Assembly (NCBI RefSeq): GCF_037325665.1
Contig: NC_090261.1
Span: forward strand, 25,693,413 to 25,757,412
DNA length: 64,000 bases
Origin: Littorina saxatilis
Taxonomy: Eukaryota; Mollusca; Gastropoda; Littorinimorpha; Littorinidae
Direction of reading: 5' to 3'
The position numbers and the translations under genes were made by a program. The notes under the pieces were generated by a model, which was given only the letters and a program-made list of their open reading frames with translations, searched no databases and was not told the origin of the DNA. This document shows, piece after piece, positions 19,736-30,224 of this stretch. The first letter of the stretch is position 1. Each line of letters opens with the position of its first letter.

Positions 19736-20300
19736 TACTTCCAAAGGACTTTCAATCATACGAGTTCATTTCCATGCTAACAATAAAAATAATGTAATAA
19801 TAGAAGCGTGTGAGATGTACAGCTTGTTTGGTTTCAGGAAGGAAATATAATGCCGTCGGAAGTCCAACTGTCATTGTGTTCATGCAACACTGAATGGAAC
19901 AAGCAGGGGCTTTTGTTATATAGACCCGGCTAGTATGTATTTGCTTTAACCATAGGTATATGATCTTATCTAATTAATTTACTTCTGCGTTGAACGTGGC
20001 CGAATCAGACCCATTACATGATTTTTCGTTGAAGTTGAACCCCCCACCCCCCCCCCCCTACCCCTGAAAATATGAGGAAAACAAGGATATTAAACTGAAC
20101 TGAGTCCACTTATACTTAGCTAAAGAAAAACAACATGGCTAAACAAAACAAAAACACAAACAAATCCAAAAACAAAGAGACTGCCAACGTTCCAAAATTC
20201 AACTTGTAATTACGAATTACTAAATTAGTACGATTCCACTGAATTTGTTGCAAAATCGGGGAATACAAAAAGTATATTCATGCACAATGTAGTCCCTATG
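19736..20300. other. Non-coding spacer
   Basis: AT-rich sequence with a short C-run at 20041-20058. No gene was identified. 'ttcatttccatgctaacaa' at about 19766 recurs at about 20899 in the loop of the hairpin at 20806-21015. Confidence 0.4.
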
Positions 20301-20304
20301 ACTT

Positions 20305-20780
20305 TTCTGATGATTCATATCTGATAATATGTAAAAGCTCTGCAAAATGTATACAATGTAATAATAGGAGCAGGCGCTTTACATTCACAGTCAGAAAAAA
20401 GATCGCCATTGATTCCGAAGTTGCTTGCAATGCAGTAGAAGAACATAACCCCATTAACAACTTGCTGTAAGCTAAGTGGTACTCTTTGATGAAGTGGAAA
20501 GGGGAACAGTCAAGGCGCTAACAACACCGAAATACTCTATTCCTATTTTCTGTGTGTGCGTGTGCATTGTCGATGCCAGTCAGTGTCATCATTGCTTTTG
20601 TACTTGTAGTCCGCATTATGCTGTGCATAACAAGACTCCTTCGCCTTCACACTTCAGCTCTTCGAATCAAAGTTAATGTGTGTACATCCTGGGTGTTTAA
20701 ATAAACCTCTGTAAACTTAAAAATGATATTTAGTTTCAAACGTTCTGAAAAGTTACCTGTTTTTTTCATGCTGGAAGAAA
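20305..20780 (-). repeat. Duplicate of the MED6 exon-1/intron-1 region (copy A)
   Basis: Read on the minus strand from about 20780 to 20305, this segment aligns with 35000-35935: an ATG-containing start, a GGTAAC splice-donor-like site, 'cttttcagaacgtttgaaac', 'gattcgaagagctgaag', 'gcataatgcggactaca', and a shared end 'ttttgcagagctttta'. The plus-strand counterpart contains MED6 exon 1 and an extra 428-bp MITE at 35349-35776 that is absent here. Differences between the copies fall at all codon positions, so this copy is not under coding constraint. It is a segmental duplicate or a dispersed repeat. Confidence 0.7.
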
Positions 20781-20805
20781 TTTGTGGATCTGAATAACAG
20801 TGGTT

Positions 20806-21015
20806 TCTTTTAAGTGAACAGACAAACAAATATCACACAAAACTTATCTTCATGAAATTCAGTATTCGCCCACTCGCCAGGAAGCCGAGCGAATGAAATT
20901 CATTTCCATGCTAACAAGAACATTTCATTCGCTCGGCTTCCTGGCGAGTGGGCAAATACTGAATTTCATGAAAATACGTTTTGTGTGATATTTGTTTGTC
21001 TGTTCACTTAAAAGA
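20806..21015. repeat. Near-perfect long hairpin (arms about 93 bp, short loop)
   Basis: The left arm (20806-20899) begins 'tcttttaagtgaacagacaa'. The right arm (about 20921-21015) ends with its complement 'ttgtctgttcacttaaaaga'. Only a few mismatches are visible. The loop is about 20 bases and contains 'catttccatgctaac'. It directly abuts the MED6-like duplicate at 20305-20780. 21016-21550 shows no gene. Confidence 0.85.
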
Positions 21016-21629
21016 CCGTTGGGTCGATATATTCGTGACTTTAACGTAATTTTGTCAATAACAACGTTCCAACAACTTACCTTTCGTGTTTTTTGTTTCA
21101 AAAACACAAACAAACAAATATTTCTTTTCTCAATTTGCAAAATTTCCAATACTTTCTCGCTGGCAATTATTTTTTTAATCTACAAACATGAATCAAACTC
21201 GGAAAGTAACAGTACAAACAACAAGTAACGGGCAACCAACAAAACGTTATTTCAAAAGTCTTATCTTTGTCAAACTTAATTCATTTCTAACCCGATGGCC
21301 GGCTTGTGATCACTGCATTGCTCTGATTTTACTCTTCCTGTCCGTCTCAGCGACAAGCGGGGTCTAACAACTGCCCGGTTAATTAAATCAGTGGTTAAAT
21401 TATACAGTTCTACAACTCCCCCCAGATTGAGAAAATAGTGACACGTGAAGCGGGTAACACGAGGAAAACAACCAAACTCCCCCCCCCCCCACCCACCCCT
21501 CCAGATAACAACACAAGCGTTGATTTATTACTCGTTATTATTCCCTTTTTTTTGGCCGTGGCTGGAGGTCCGGCGAGCCAGATCCGGAGCCTGGGGGATC
21601 AGGCACCGGCGAGTAAATGATCTCTGACT

Positions 21630-22359
21630 CAAGATCCCTGCCTGCCGGAGAGCTGTCATCCAACTACCGGGCAGAACTCACCGCTCTCAGAGAAGCAGTT
21701 AGCCTGGTCAGCGAACACCCACCCTCTCACGCCGTCTTCCTGACCGACTGCAGATCCGCCGTCCAAAGCCTGCAGTCGCCCAAAGAGCAGCTGGAACGAG
21801 ACACCCAGCGTCTTCTTTGTACTCTCTCCCAGAGCACAAACGTCGCTGTCCAGTGGATCCCTGCTCACTGTGGCCTCTCAGGGAACGAGGAAGCGGACAG
21901 ACTGGCCAAGACTGGCAGCCATCTGGAGCAGACAAGACCAACAGTCTCTTACAGTGAAGCCAAAACCCTGGTGAAAAGACACTACCAAACCACCTGGAAT
22001 GCCCAACACAGCCTGCCATCTGATGATCAGATGCCCAACTTACAGCGCCATCAGCAGACCATCCTCTTCCGCCTACGGACTGGACACTGTCGACTGCGTG
22101 CCCACATGCACCGCCTTGGTCTGTCGCACACACCGAACTGCCTGTGCGAAACAGGCCCACAGACCCCGGAGCACATCCTGCAGACCTGCCCGCTCCACCA
22201 GGAAGCCAGAACAGATCACTGGCCACAAGGTGCCACACTGCAGGAGCAACTCTGGGGCACCAAAGACTCCCTGATCCTGACCACTAGCTTTATTCAAGCT
22301 ACAAAACTTGAAGTCTGACCTGAGGCCAAAAATCCTGGAACGCCGAAGAAGAAGAAGAA
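21630..22359 (+). mobile_element. 5'-truncated LINE fragment encoding RNase H, (GAA)n tail, 11-bp target duplication
   Basis: Flanked by perfect 'gatctctgact' at 21619-21629 and 22360-22370, with a 3' end of 'ccgaagaagaagaagaag'. The open frame ends at 22318. It encodes the last part of an RNase H domain: NYRAELTAL (catalytic Glu), VFLTDCRSAVQSL (Asp), QWIPAHCGLSGNEEADRLAK (His and Asp). A C-terminal CLCETGPQTPEHILQTCPLH zinc-knuckle-like motif follows, as in I- and Jockey-type LINEs. The first catalytic Asp and all upstream domains are missing because of 5' truncation. The apparent Met start lies in flanking DNA, so this is a dead fragment. Its tail resembles that of the SINE at 24971-25372. 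Confidence 0.85.
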
Positions 22360-22397
22360 GATCTCTGACTAAAAAATAAAAATGGACCGCCAATGGC

Positions 22398-22471
22398 AAG
22401 GCTCGAACCGGCGACCCCATGATCTCCAGCGTATTTCACTAAACGACTGAGCTACGAAGGCAAGATAGGTG
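22398..22471 (-). repeat. tRNA-like SINE remnant
   Basis: On the minus strand the sequence contains an A-box-like 'tagctcagtcg' and a B-box-like 'ggttcgagcc'. The acceptor and T stems do not pair, so it is not a functional tRNA gene. Most likely the head of a decayed tRNA-derived SINE. Confidence 0.45.
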
Positions 22472-23166
22472 AAAAATAGGAAGGTCTATTTTGTGAGATA
22501 CAGGTGACTGCCGGTACCCGAGCCTGGGGGCTCCGGATCCGGCTCGCCGGATCCCGAGCCACTCCGTTTTTGGCTCACGAAGTGTATGCGATCGTAACTT
22601 TGTCTGTCTGTGCGTTTGTGCGTGTGTTTGTCTGTGGTAGAAACTTTAACATTTCGTCATTTGAAGACGTCACATTATGGCGTAAGAGGGTTAGACGTCA
22701 CGCGAAGGAATTACTGAAAGTCTCGGTCATTGTTTTTTGAGCGGGCCGAGACTAGTTGGCAGTCGTGTACGTCGTGGATTGTTGACTCTCTCTCTCTCCC
22801 TCTCTTTCAACTTCAGGCCCTTCAAGCGTTATTATTCTGGTTTGTTTCGTTTTGGTTTCATTTTTCATTGCTCATTTTTTTTTATCTCCCTTTCCCCCCT
22901 TCTTTTGCGCTTGGAGGACATCATCTTCTCTGATAAGCCGTTTTGATATTTGTATTGTTGTTTTCATTTGTGTTGTTTTTTTTTACCTGTTGAAGACCAT
23001 TAGGTCGGAGCGTTGTTCATTGTCATTTGTTTGTGTATTTCGTTGCGAGTCCAGAATATTCGGTATTACCAAACACTGTACATGAGGAAGACGTGGAACT
23101 TGCGAAGAAAATGCGAAAAAGTGTTTGTGGGTTATCGTCCCTAGTCACATGCTGACGGCGAAAACA

Positions 23167-23175
23167 AAATGGCGG
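23167..23175 (+). promoter_or_regulatory. YY1-like AAATGGCGG motif over the THAP start codon
   Basis: AAATGGCGG overlaps the ATG at 23169 and matches the core YY1 site often found at animal transcription start or translation start regions. Function is inferred. The upstream DNA 22563-23166 shows no other recognised element. Confidence 0.35.
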
Positions 23176-24494
23176 ATCGCGTAGGTACCGATCGCGTGCG
23201 AGGTGGTGGTAAATTGTGCTCGGCTTTTTGTTGCAAGAACGCCCGTTACAAACAGAGCTGCTTCGGGAAAACTTTCCACAAGTTCCCTAAAGAAGAAAAA
23301 AGGTGGGTTGTGCAGTGATTATTTCATCAGGTTTACCTTCTTCAGAATGAGATTGAGAATGCAATGGCTCGAGTCAACTCACTCAGATAAGCCAACTGTC
23401 TCTGGGCATTTTTGTCTGCTATGATACTACAGTATTTATAGAACTAATATGCAAATGAAATATTGCAGACATAGCATGGATCGGTTCATCCTGAGATTTC
23501 TGTACTAGCTGTACTATGTACGCGTGTGTCTGCGTGTGTACCTGTGTGTGCATGTGTACACTGTACTTACGACTGTGAGTGTGAGTCAGCAGTCAGTACA
23601 AAACAACAGTTTACACTTGATGACAAACTACCCGTGGGCATATTTGCCGAAATCTTTATCAAACCTTGCTTACGGGAAAATTACAGTACAAAGGTACATC
23701 ACTCATCCGTTTTGCGTTCAGGCAGAGCGTTAGATTTAGACTGAAGATCTGATTTATTTTTTGTCTTTCCTTTTTGCTTAGTTTAACAATAACATTGTTG
23801 TTTTTATTGTCAAACTAGGTGCAGAATATGGATGCAATTCACAAGGCGAGAGGACTTTGAAAAGCTGCAGCCAGCTGATGTTCAAGGTCTCAAGCTTTGT
23901 ACTGATCACTTTGAGGCCAACCAGTAAAACAATCCTGCAGAGAGGATCACTTGTGTGGAATGCTGTCCCGACATTGTTTGCAGTGCCCAATCCACCACCG
24001 AAGGTTATTTATTTATTGGTTTTAGGTTTTTGCAAACCAATGAAGCACACTATTAAATGCAGGTTGAGTAATGACAAGTTTGAGGCTGATGTAAGAATTG
24101 AAAAAAAAAACAGCATTGTTCCCATCAAATAATGCCTGTTTGCATTTAGCGCAAAAAAATGATAAGGCCAACCAAAAAAAGTTACTTATTTTGGATCGAC
24201 GTCTTGATTATGATGATATGATGAACTTATTTTGCCAAAAAACAGCCCCAAATGGCAAAAAAAGTATAGGGTCGGCGTCAACAACAAAAAAGTTGTATGT
24301 TTCTGGTCACCTGACCCTACCTATGTTTTCCCGACGACCCTAGACTTTTATTTTGCATTTTCAAAAATAAAAGGGGTATTCAAAAATCAATTGTTTTCCT
24401 GTTTTTCAACAAAATAAGTTAAAAAGATGGTTTAAAAAAAAAAGTTTAGAAAAAAAATCTCCACCTTTAGTCATGTTAGGCCACAAAAAAAGTC

Positions 24495-24655
24495 TGTTTA
24501 AGGTAACATAGGCCCTCCAAAAATAGCGTCGGTAGGTCGGCTTTTTATTTTTGTATTTTAGCCATCTGAATATTTTAATTTCATTTTTTAATGCCCCAAA
24601 AAAGTCTAGGGCCGGTGGGAAAAAAATAGGGTCGGTCCGGATACTGTAAACAGAT
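24495..24655. mobile_element. Small foldback element with GTCGGTAGGTCGGC motif (copy 1)
   Basis: Begins 'gtctgtttaaggtaacatag' and ends near 'ggatactgtaaacagatt', giving inverted CTGTTTA ends. It contains 'gtcggtaggtcggcttttta' and 'agtctagggccggtggg'. A sister copy is at 30225-30435, and a more diverged relative may occupy 24240-24330. About 160-210 bp, non-coding. Confidence 0.5.
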
Positions 24656-24970
24656 TATTTTTTGTTTTGCCTTACGAGAAACATACACTTTTTTGTGTGG
24701 CCTAAGACCAATGCCATGAAATTGGGAGAATTGTTTCATTGTGACTGGGTGTTGGTTGTGAGTTTGTCAGTTAAAGAGCTGTGCATTTGCAGGTTGCTAG
24801 TGGGAGGAAGCCACCATCGCAAAGGGTAGCTACAAATGAAGCCAGCACCGACCTGTCGCCTGATGCACAAATTGTTCAACCAGGTAAGAGATTTTTAACC
24901 ATGAAGAACACCCTGACATCAAAAAATGTTTAAACCCATCCATTACATAGTTGATAATTGCTGTATAGGG

Positions 24971-25372
24971 TGACGGGCGCTGTGGCGGGGTGGTAAGACG
25001 TCGGTCTATTAACTCGGAAGGTCGAGGGTTCGAATCCCGGTCGCGGCCGCCTGGTGGGTTAAGTGTGGAGATGTTTCCGATCTCCCAGGTCAACTTATGT
25101 GAAGACCTGCTAGTGACTTATCCCCCTTCATGTGTACACGCAAGCACAAGACCAAGTACGCACGAAAAAGATCCTGTAATCTATGTCAGAGTTCGGTGGG
25201 TTTTAGAAACACAAAAATACCCCGCACGCTTCCTCCGAAAGCGGCGTATGGCTGCCTAAATGGCGGGGTAAAAACGATCATACACGTAAAATTCCACTTG
25301 TGCAAAAAAAATGAGTGCACGTGGGAGTTTCAGCCCACGAGCGCAGAAGAAGAAGAAGAAGAAGAAGAAGAA
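24971..25372 (+). mobile_element. tRNA-derived SINE, (GAA)n tail, 11-bp target duplication
   Basis: Flanked by perfect 'gctgtataggg' at 24960-24970 and 25373-25383. The head has an A-box-like 'gtggcggggtggtaagac' and a perfect pol III B box GGTTCGAATCC. The body includes 'ggagatgtttccgatctccc' and 'aaaaagatcctgtaatcta', and the tail is (GAA)9. Other copies are at 40052-40427 (plus, in MED6 intron 5) and 51530-51710 (minus). It lies in intron 3 of the THAP gene. The GAA tail matches the LINE fragment at 21630-22359, its likely mobilising partner. Confidence 0.9.
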
Positions 25373-25463
25373 GCTGTATAGGGCGGATGCATGGATGGAT
25401 GAAATTGTACCTGTAGTTCCAACACGTAAAGATGGGAAACATATCCTGTTAGAGGCATGGTGT

Positions 25464-25590
25464 AACAAGAAACAATGAAGTGGCTCTATTCCCATCTCCC
25501 CCCCCCCCCCCCCCCCCCTTTCCCCGTCGCGATATAAGCTTCGTGGTTGAAAACGACGTTAAACACCAAATAAAGAAAGAAAGAAAGAGA
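25464..25590 (+). mobile_element. 5'-truncated SINE of the (AAAG)n-tailed family
   Basis: Corresponds to the last third of the SINE at 4482-4899: 'aacaagaaacaat', a C-run at 25498-25518, 'cgtcgcgatataa', 'gttgaaaacgacgttaaaca' and an (AAAG)n tail. The left target duplication 'agaggcatggtgt' is at 25451-25463; its partner is at 28451-28463, beyond the adjoining LINE. Confidence 0.85.
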
Positions 25591-28164
25591 CCATTCTGTG
25601 CCATGTGTAAAATTAACGTCACAGAGACTAAAAAAAGGTCAGTTCAAAAGGACTATATATAATTATGCCAAGTTAGATGTTGATACATTTTTGTTTGAAT
25701 TGAACAAAATTGATCTTTTGAACACAGTTTTAAATGCGTCCATTGACGAAGCTGCTGCCTTGTTTTCTGAACATTTATTCCGTGTTGCAAAAACATGTAT
25801 GCCTGTTAAGATAATAACAGTACGTGAAGATGATGCCCCATGGATGACTGAACATATTTTACAATTACGAAACGCAAAAAATTGTATACATCAAGTTGCT
25901 AAGCGCTTAAATACACCTGAGCAGTGGGCATTATTCCGCCTGACTAGAAATCAGTATACAGATGAAATTCGTAAAAGAAAAAGAGATTATTTTCTAGAAC
26001 TTGATGAGAGGATAAATTGTAAACAGAACTTCGGAAGCAAAAATTGGTGGCAACTTGTTAATTCCTTCTTGAAGAAAAAAGGTGTTGCATGTAACGAAAT
26101 TCCACCGCTAGAAGATAATGGAAAAATTATTGATAACATTTGTGAAAAAACGATTTTGTTTAATAATTATTTTGAAAGCCAGTCTAAAGTTGAAAATCCA
26201 GACGATCCCCTGCCCGAGGCAAATTGGTGTAATACATCTTTATCGACTTTTGAATTAACAGAAGCTGAAGTTGTCCAAGTGTTAAGGAATTTAAATTTAT
26301 CCAAGGCTGTGGGCCCTGACGGAATACATAATAAATTGCTTGTAGATGGATTACCTGTTATCGTTCCACCGCTTACAGTTCTCTTTAACAGATCCTTGTC
26401 TGAGGGTGTTTTTCCAGTTGTCTGGAAAACTGCTCACATTACGCCCATTTTTAAGAAAGGCGATAGGAGTGCTTGTTCCAACTACCGTCCAATCTCTTTG
26501 CTGAGTTGTATTGGGAAGGTGCTTGAAAAATGTATACAAATCCGTGTGTTTGGTTATTTGAAAAATTATGATTTGATTACACACTGCCAATCTGGTTTTA
26601 TTGCTGGTGATTCGACTGTTTATCAACTATTGAGTATATATATGATGATTTTTGTGTTGCACTTGATAAAAACATTATGTCACAGGCAATATTTTTTGAT
26701 GTATCCAAAGCTTTTGATAAAGTCTGGCATCGCGGTCTGCTCCACAAGCTTGAGGCGATAGGTATAAGAGGTCCCTTGCTTGTTTGGTTTGAACATTACT
26801 TGAGCGATCGCAGACAAGCAGTAGTATTGAAAGGAACCAAATCAAGTTATGCTACCCCTTCTGCTGGTGTCCCTCAGGGTTCTGTCTTAGGACCTCTTTT
26901 ATTTCTCATTTATATTAACGATATTGGTGTTGGTCTTGAATCAGTGTTGAAACTCTTTGCAGACGATACGAGTATGTACTTAAGTTTAGATAACGATGAT
27001 GTACGAGCAGAGATTTTGAATTCTGATTTGGATAAAATTCGCACATGGGCTTCTAAATGGAAAGTCACTTTTAATTGTCAAAAGACAGAATTGTTGGACA
27101 TTTGTAGGCAACAAAATGTTTTACTTCCACCATTGTATTTCGAAGATGCACACTTAGTTGATGTTGAAAATCACAAGCACCTTGGCGTCATTCTACAAGG
27201 TAATTGTAAATGGGATTCCCACATAAAAAGTCTAATTGCTAAATGTAGAAAGTCAATTGCGTGTTTTGGTTTATTCAAGCATCGTTTAAACAGGAAATCA
27301 CTTGAAGTTATATATAAATCCTTTATGTTACCATTGTTTGATTATGCGGACGTTATCTGGGATAACTGTACACAGTGTTTGGCAGACGAGTTGGAGACAT
27401 TGCATCTCGATGCAATCCGAATCATTGTAGGTGCAGTACGTGGCACAAGCCACCAAAAACTGTATAACGAATCGGGTTTTGTGCCCCTGAAAGAAAGGCG
27501 ACGTCGTCATAAACTTTTGCTGTATTATAAAATTGTAAATCGTTTAACCCCAGAATATTTATATTCCAAACTGCCGGTCCTGGTTTCCGATGTAAATCCT
27601 TACCACAGACGACGCCCTCTTGAACGTAAGTTTCCATTGTGCAGAAGTGAGTTATATAAATCTTCATTTTTTCCTTCAACGACAGCTTTGTGGAATAATC
27701 TTCCAGAAAATATATAACAAACGCAGTCAGTTGGTGAATTTAAAAGGTATTTGACCGATGGAGATGTTGTTGTTCCACCGTATTATTATCTAGGCAACCG
27801 CCAGGGACAGGTACTTCACAGCAGGTTGAGACTAAACATGAGCGATTTGCAACAAGACTTAGTTAACCGACACCTCTCTGATAATTTAGAATGTACGTGT
27901 GGAGCATGCCCGGAAGATTCTGAACATTTCTTATTACACTGTCCAAAATTTAAAGAACATAGAACCATTTTATTCAATAGTCTGCCAACACACGTTCTGG
28001 ACTGCAAAACACTCTTGTTTGGAAATACTGATTTAACTATATCTTTGAACACGAAAATATTCTCTGTTGTACAAGACTATGTTATGTTAACTAATCGCTT
28101 CGGCTGATATTATATTAACTGTGCAATTGATGTAGCCAGGCATTCTCTCCCTCCCTCTCTCTCT

Positions 28165-28244
<80 letters not shown>

Positions 28245-28450
28245 TTACCCTATTTGTATAAAATATAATTAAAGATTATCAAGATAAGTGTTGAAGCTAT
28301 CACTTGTTCGCCATGTTTTGCTATCTGAATGTGTATTGATTATAAGTTCAAGAACGTGTCCATAAGCAATCTGCTTGTTAACGTTCTCAATGTTGTTATT
28401 GTTTGAAACGTGTGTATGTGAATTTGAATAAACACGCTTAAACCAAAGAA
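25591..28450 (+). mobile_element. 5'-truncated LINE with reverse transcriptase (CR1/Jockey-like)
   Basis: The frame from 25598 encodes the linker after the missing endonuclease and the RT fingers (AVGPDGIHNKLL, ITPIFKKGDRSACSNYRPIS). The next frame from 26677 carries DVSKAFDKVWHRGLL, AGVPQGSVLGPLLFLIYIND and the catalytic FADD. A third part, 27751-28107, carries a C-terminal CTCGACPEDSEHFLLHC knuckle. A two-base slip in an AT repeat near 26640 separates the first two frames and a TAA at 27715-27717 the last two, so the element is dead. A (CT)n tract (28146-28245) lies in its 3' UTR and the tail is 'accaaagaaag'. It sits inside or joined to the SINE tail at 25590; a 13-bp duplication flanks the pair. 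Confidence 0.85.
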
Positions 28451-28489
28451 AGAGGCATGGTGTGTGAGGAGTTTACCTGGTACTGTTGT

Positions 28490-28620
28490 CCTAATCAATC
28501 AATCAATCAATCAATCAATATGAAGCTTATATAGCGCGTATTCCGTGGGTACAGTTCTAATGGCCTCACCCATTCAGTACCAAACAAGGTCAATTCCATC
28601 ATTGTTCCACATCGTATCCA
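28490..28620. repeat. (AATC)n-headed SINE-like repeat fragment
   Basis: 'aatcaatcaatcaatcaatc' is followed by 'atgaagcttatatagcgcgt', a motif recurrent in mollusc genomes where (AATC)n is the complement of a SINE tail. A short related 'agcgctatataaat' occurs at about 61050. Only a fragment is present. Confidence 0.45.
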
Positions 28621-29150
28621 TAGTTGCTAATACACTTCATTTCTGGCCTGCCTTCCTACGCTATTGTTTATTTTCATTTTGTGATTTAATTACACGTGTT
28701 TTAATTTCTTCCAGGTTGTAACTTGTTATGGTTATGTTATTTTATGTGTGTTTTCTTTTTTAGATGACATTCAGGCGATCCTGGAGGACATAGGATGTAA
28801 AGCATCAAAGTCGTCATCTTCCCATCCCCTCGTGAAGCGGAACTTTGGCAGAAGGTCAACAAACTGAGGAGCAAGGTTTTCCGATTAGAAAAGAAAACGA
28901 TGGAACCCCGTGTAAAACGAGCGAGTAAATTAGCCAAGCCTCCCAAGAAAGACTTTGTAGTAGAACAGTTGTCTCTTATATTATCAGGCGAGGCGAGCTA
29001 TTTTGCCATTTATGCCTGTTACATATTTACCGGTTATCTGCTGCTGTGTCCAATCCTGGCAGAGACGGGAACGCATGTTACCAAGGAGCTGAAGGAGAGT
29101 CAATGAGATGAGAGAATGTGATTAACAATTGCCAACTCTCTCCGTACAAA

Positions 29151-30194
29151 GAGGGTCCAAAATTGTATAAAAAAAATAGATGGTAGGCAATTCAAAATTA
29201 AAAACAAGTCGCGTAAGGCGAAAATACAATATTTAGTCAAGTAGCTGTCGAACTCACAGAATGAAACGCAATGCCATTTTACTCGTAGCATCGTCAGGCC
29301 ACCGCTCATGGCAAAGGCAGTGCAGTGAAATTGACAAGAAGAGCGGGGTAGTAGTTGCGCTAAGAAGGATAGCACGCTTTTCTGTACCTCTCTTTGTTTT
29401 AACTTTCTGAGCGTGTTTTTAATCCAAACATATCATATCTATATGTTTTTGGAATCAGGAACCGACAAGGAATAAGATGAAAGTGTTTTTAAATTGATTT
29501 GGACAATTTAATTTTGATAATAATTTGTATATATTTAATTTTCAGAGCTTGTTTTTAATCCGAATATAACATATTTATATGTTTTGGGAATCAGCAAATG
29601 ATGGAGAATAAGATAAACGTAAATTTGGATCGTTTTATAAATTTTTATTTTTTTTTACAATTTTCCGATTTTTAATGACCAAAGTCATTAATTAATTTTT
29701 AAGCCACCAAGCTGAAATGCAATACCGAACCCCGGGCTTCGTCGAAGATTACTTGACCAAAATTTGAACCAATTTGGTTGAAAAATGAGGGCGTGACAGT
29801 GCCGCCTCAACTTTCACGAAAAGCCGGATATGACGTCATCAAAGACATTTATCAAAAAAATGAAAAAAACGTTCGGGGATTTCATACCCAGGAACTCTCA
29901 TGTCAAATTTCATAAAGATCGGTCCAGTAGTTGAGTCTGAATCGCTCTACACACACACACACACGCACACACACACACACACACACACATACACCACGAC
30001 CCTCGTTTCGATTCCCCCTCGATGTTAAAATATTTAGTCAAAACTTGACTAAATATAAAAAGGACTCTCGGAGCATGGACTTAATGAGTCAAAAATTAAA
30101 GAAGGCTCTATGAGCCGAAGTACATGTTTTGTCTATTGTCTTTTTTTATTTTGAATTCCCTACCATCTATATTTTGATACAATTTTGGACCCTC
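29151..30194. mobile_element. Short inverted-repeat element split by a later repeat
   Basis: 29151-29204 (starting 'gagggtccaaaattgtat') and about 30135-30194 (ending 'atacaattttggaccctc') are inverted copies of about 55 bp with few mismatches. The hairpin-ended repeat copy at 29205-30062 was inserted between them. The original element would be about 185 bp. It begins 46 bp after the THAP stop codon, likely in that gene's 3' UTR. Confidence 0.65.
29205..30062 (-). repeat. Hairpin-ended 0.9-kb dispersed repeat, copy 2
   Basis: Full-length minus-strand copy of the family described at 18097: starts at the 'caagtcgcgtaaggcg' end and ends at the 'tagtcaaaacttgacta' palindrome, with its internal CA/GT microsatellite at 29950-29990. 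Confidence 0.75.
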
Positions 30195-30224
30195 CCTGGT
30201 GTGTTGTTTCTGATGTACCTTTTA

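Larger units (their letters stand above)
21558..22562. mobile_element. GC-rich inverted-repeat DNA element containing a LINE insertion
   Basis: The left end (from about 21558, 'gtggctggaggtccggcgag') and the right end (to about 22562, 'ctcgccggatcccgagccac') are imperfect inverted repeats of about 45 bp, both containing 'gatccgg'. A LINE fragment sits inside at 21630-22359. The remaining interior (22371-22510) carries a degenerate tRNA-like stretch on the minus strand. Superfamily unknown; no target duplication is certain. Confidence 0.55.
23169..29104 (+). pseudogene. THAP-domain gene, four exons, at least two frame breaks
   Basis: Exons 23169-23302, 23819-24003, 24793-24883 and 28764-29104 have GT-AG borders and matching phases across all three introns. 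Exons 1-2 encode a THAP zinc finger, a DNA-binding module: CSAFCCKNA, then HKFPKEEKR, then WMQF, LCTDHFE and AVPTLF. The fourth exon encodes a basic coiled-coil-like segment (LWQKVNKLRSKVFRLEKK) and ends at a TGA at 29102-29104. One base appears missing just after HFEANQ (about 23923), putting AVPTLF in another frame. A second shift separates DDIQAILEDIG from the coiled coil in exon 4 (about 28825). It may be a decayed gene, a gene with assembly errors, or a domesticated P-element-like sequence. Intron 3 is inflated by SINE and LINE insertions. Confidence 0.65.

Noticed and set aside
20647-20829. Small protein starting MFVCSLKRN, also echoed at 20992-21228
   Set aside because: The similarity arises from the two arms of the hairpin at 20806-21015, not from two genes.
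24990-25060. Possible tRNA gene
   Set aside because: Box A and box B are present but the cloverleaf is poor and the sequence is the head of a SINE with a GAA tail and target duplications.
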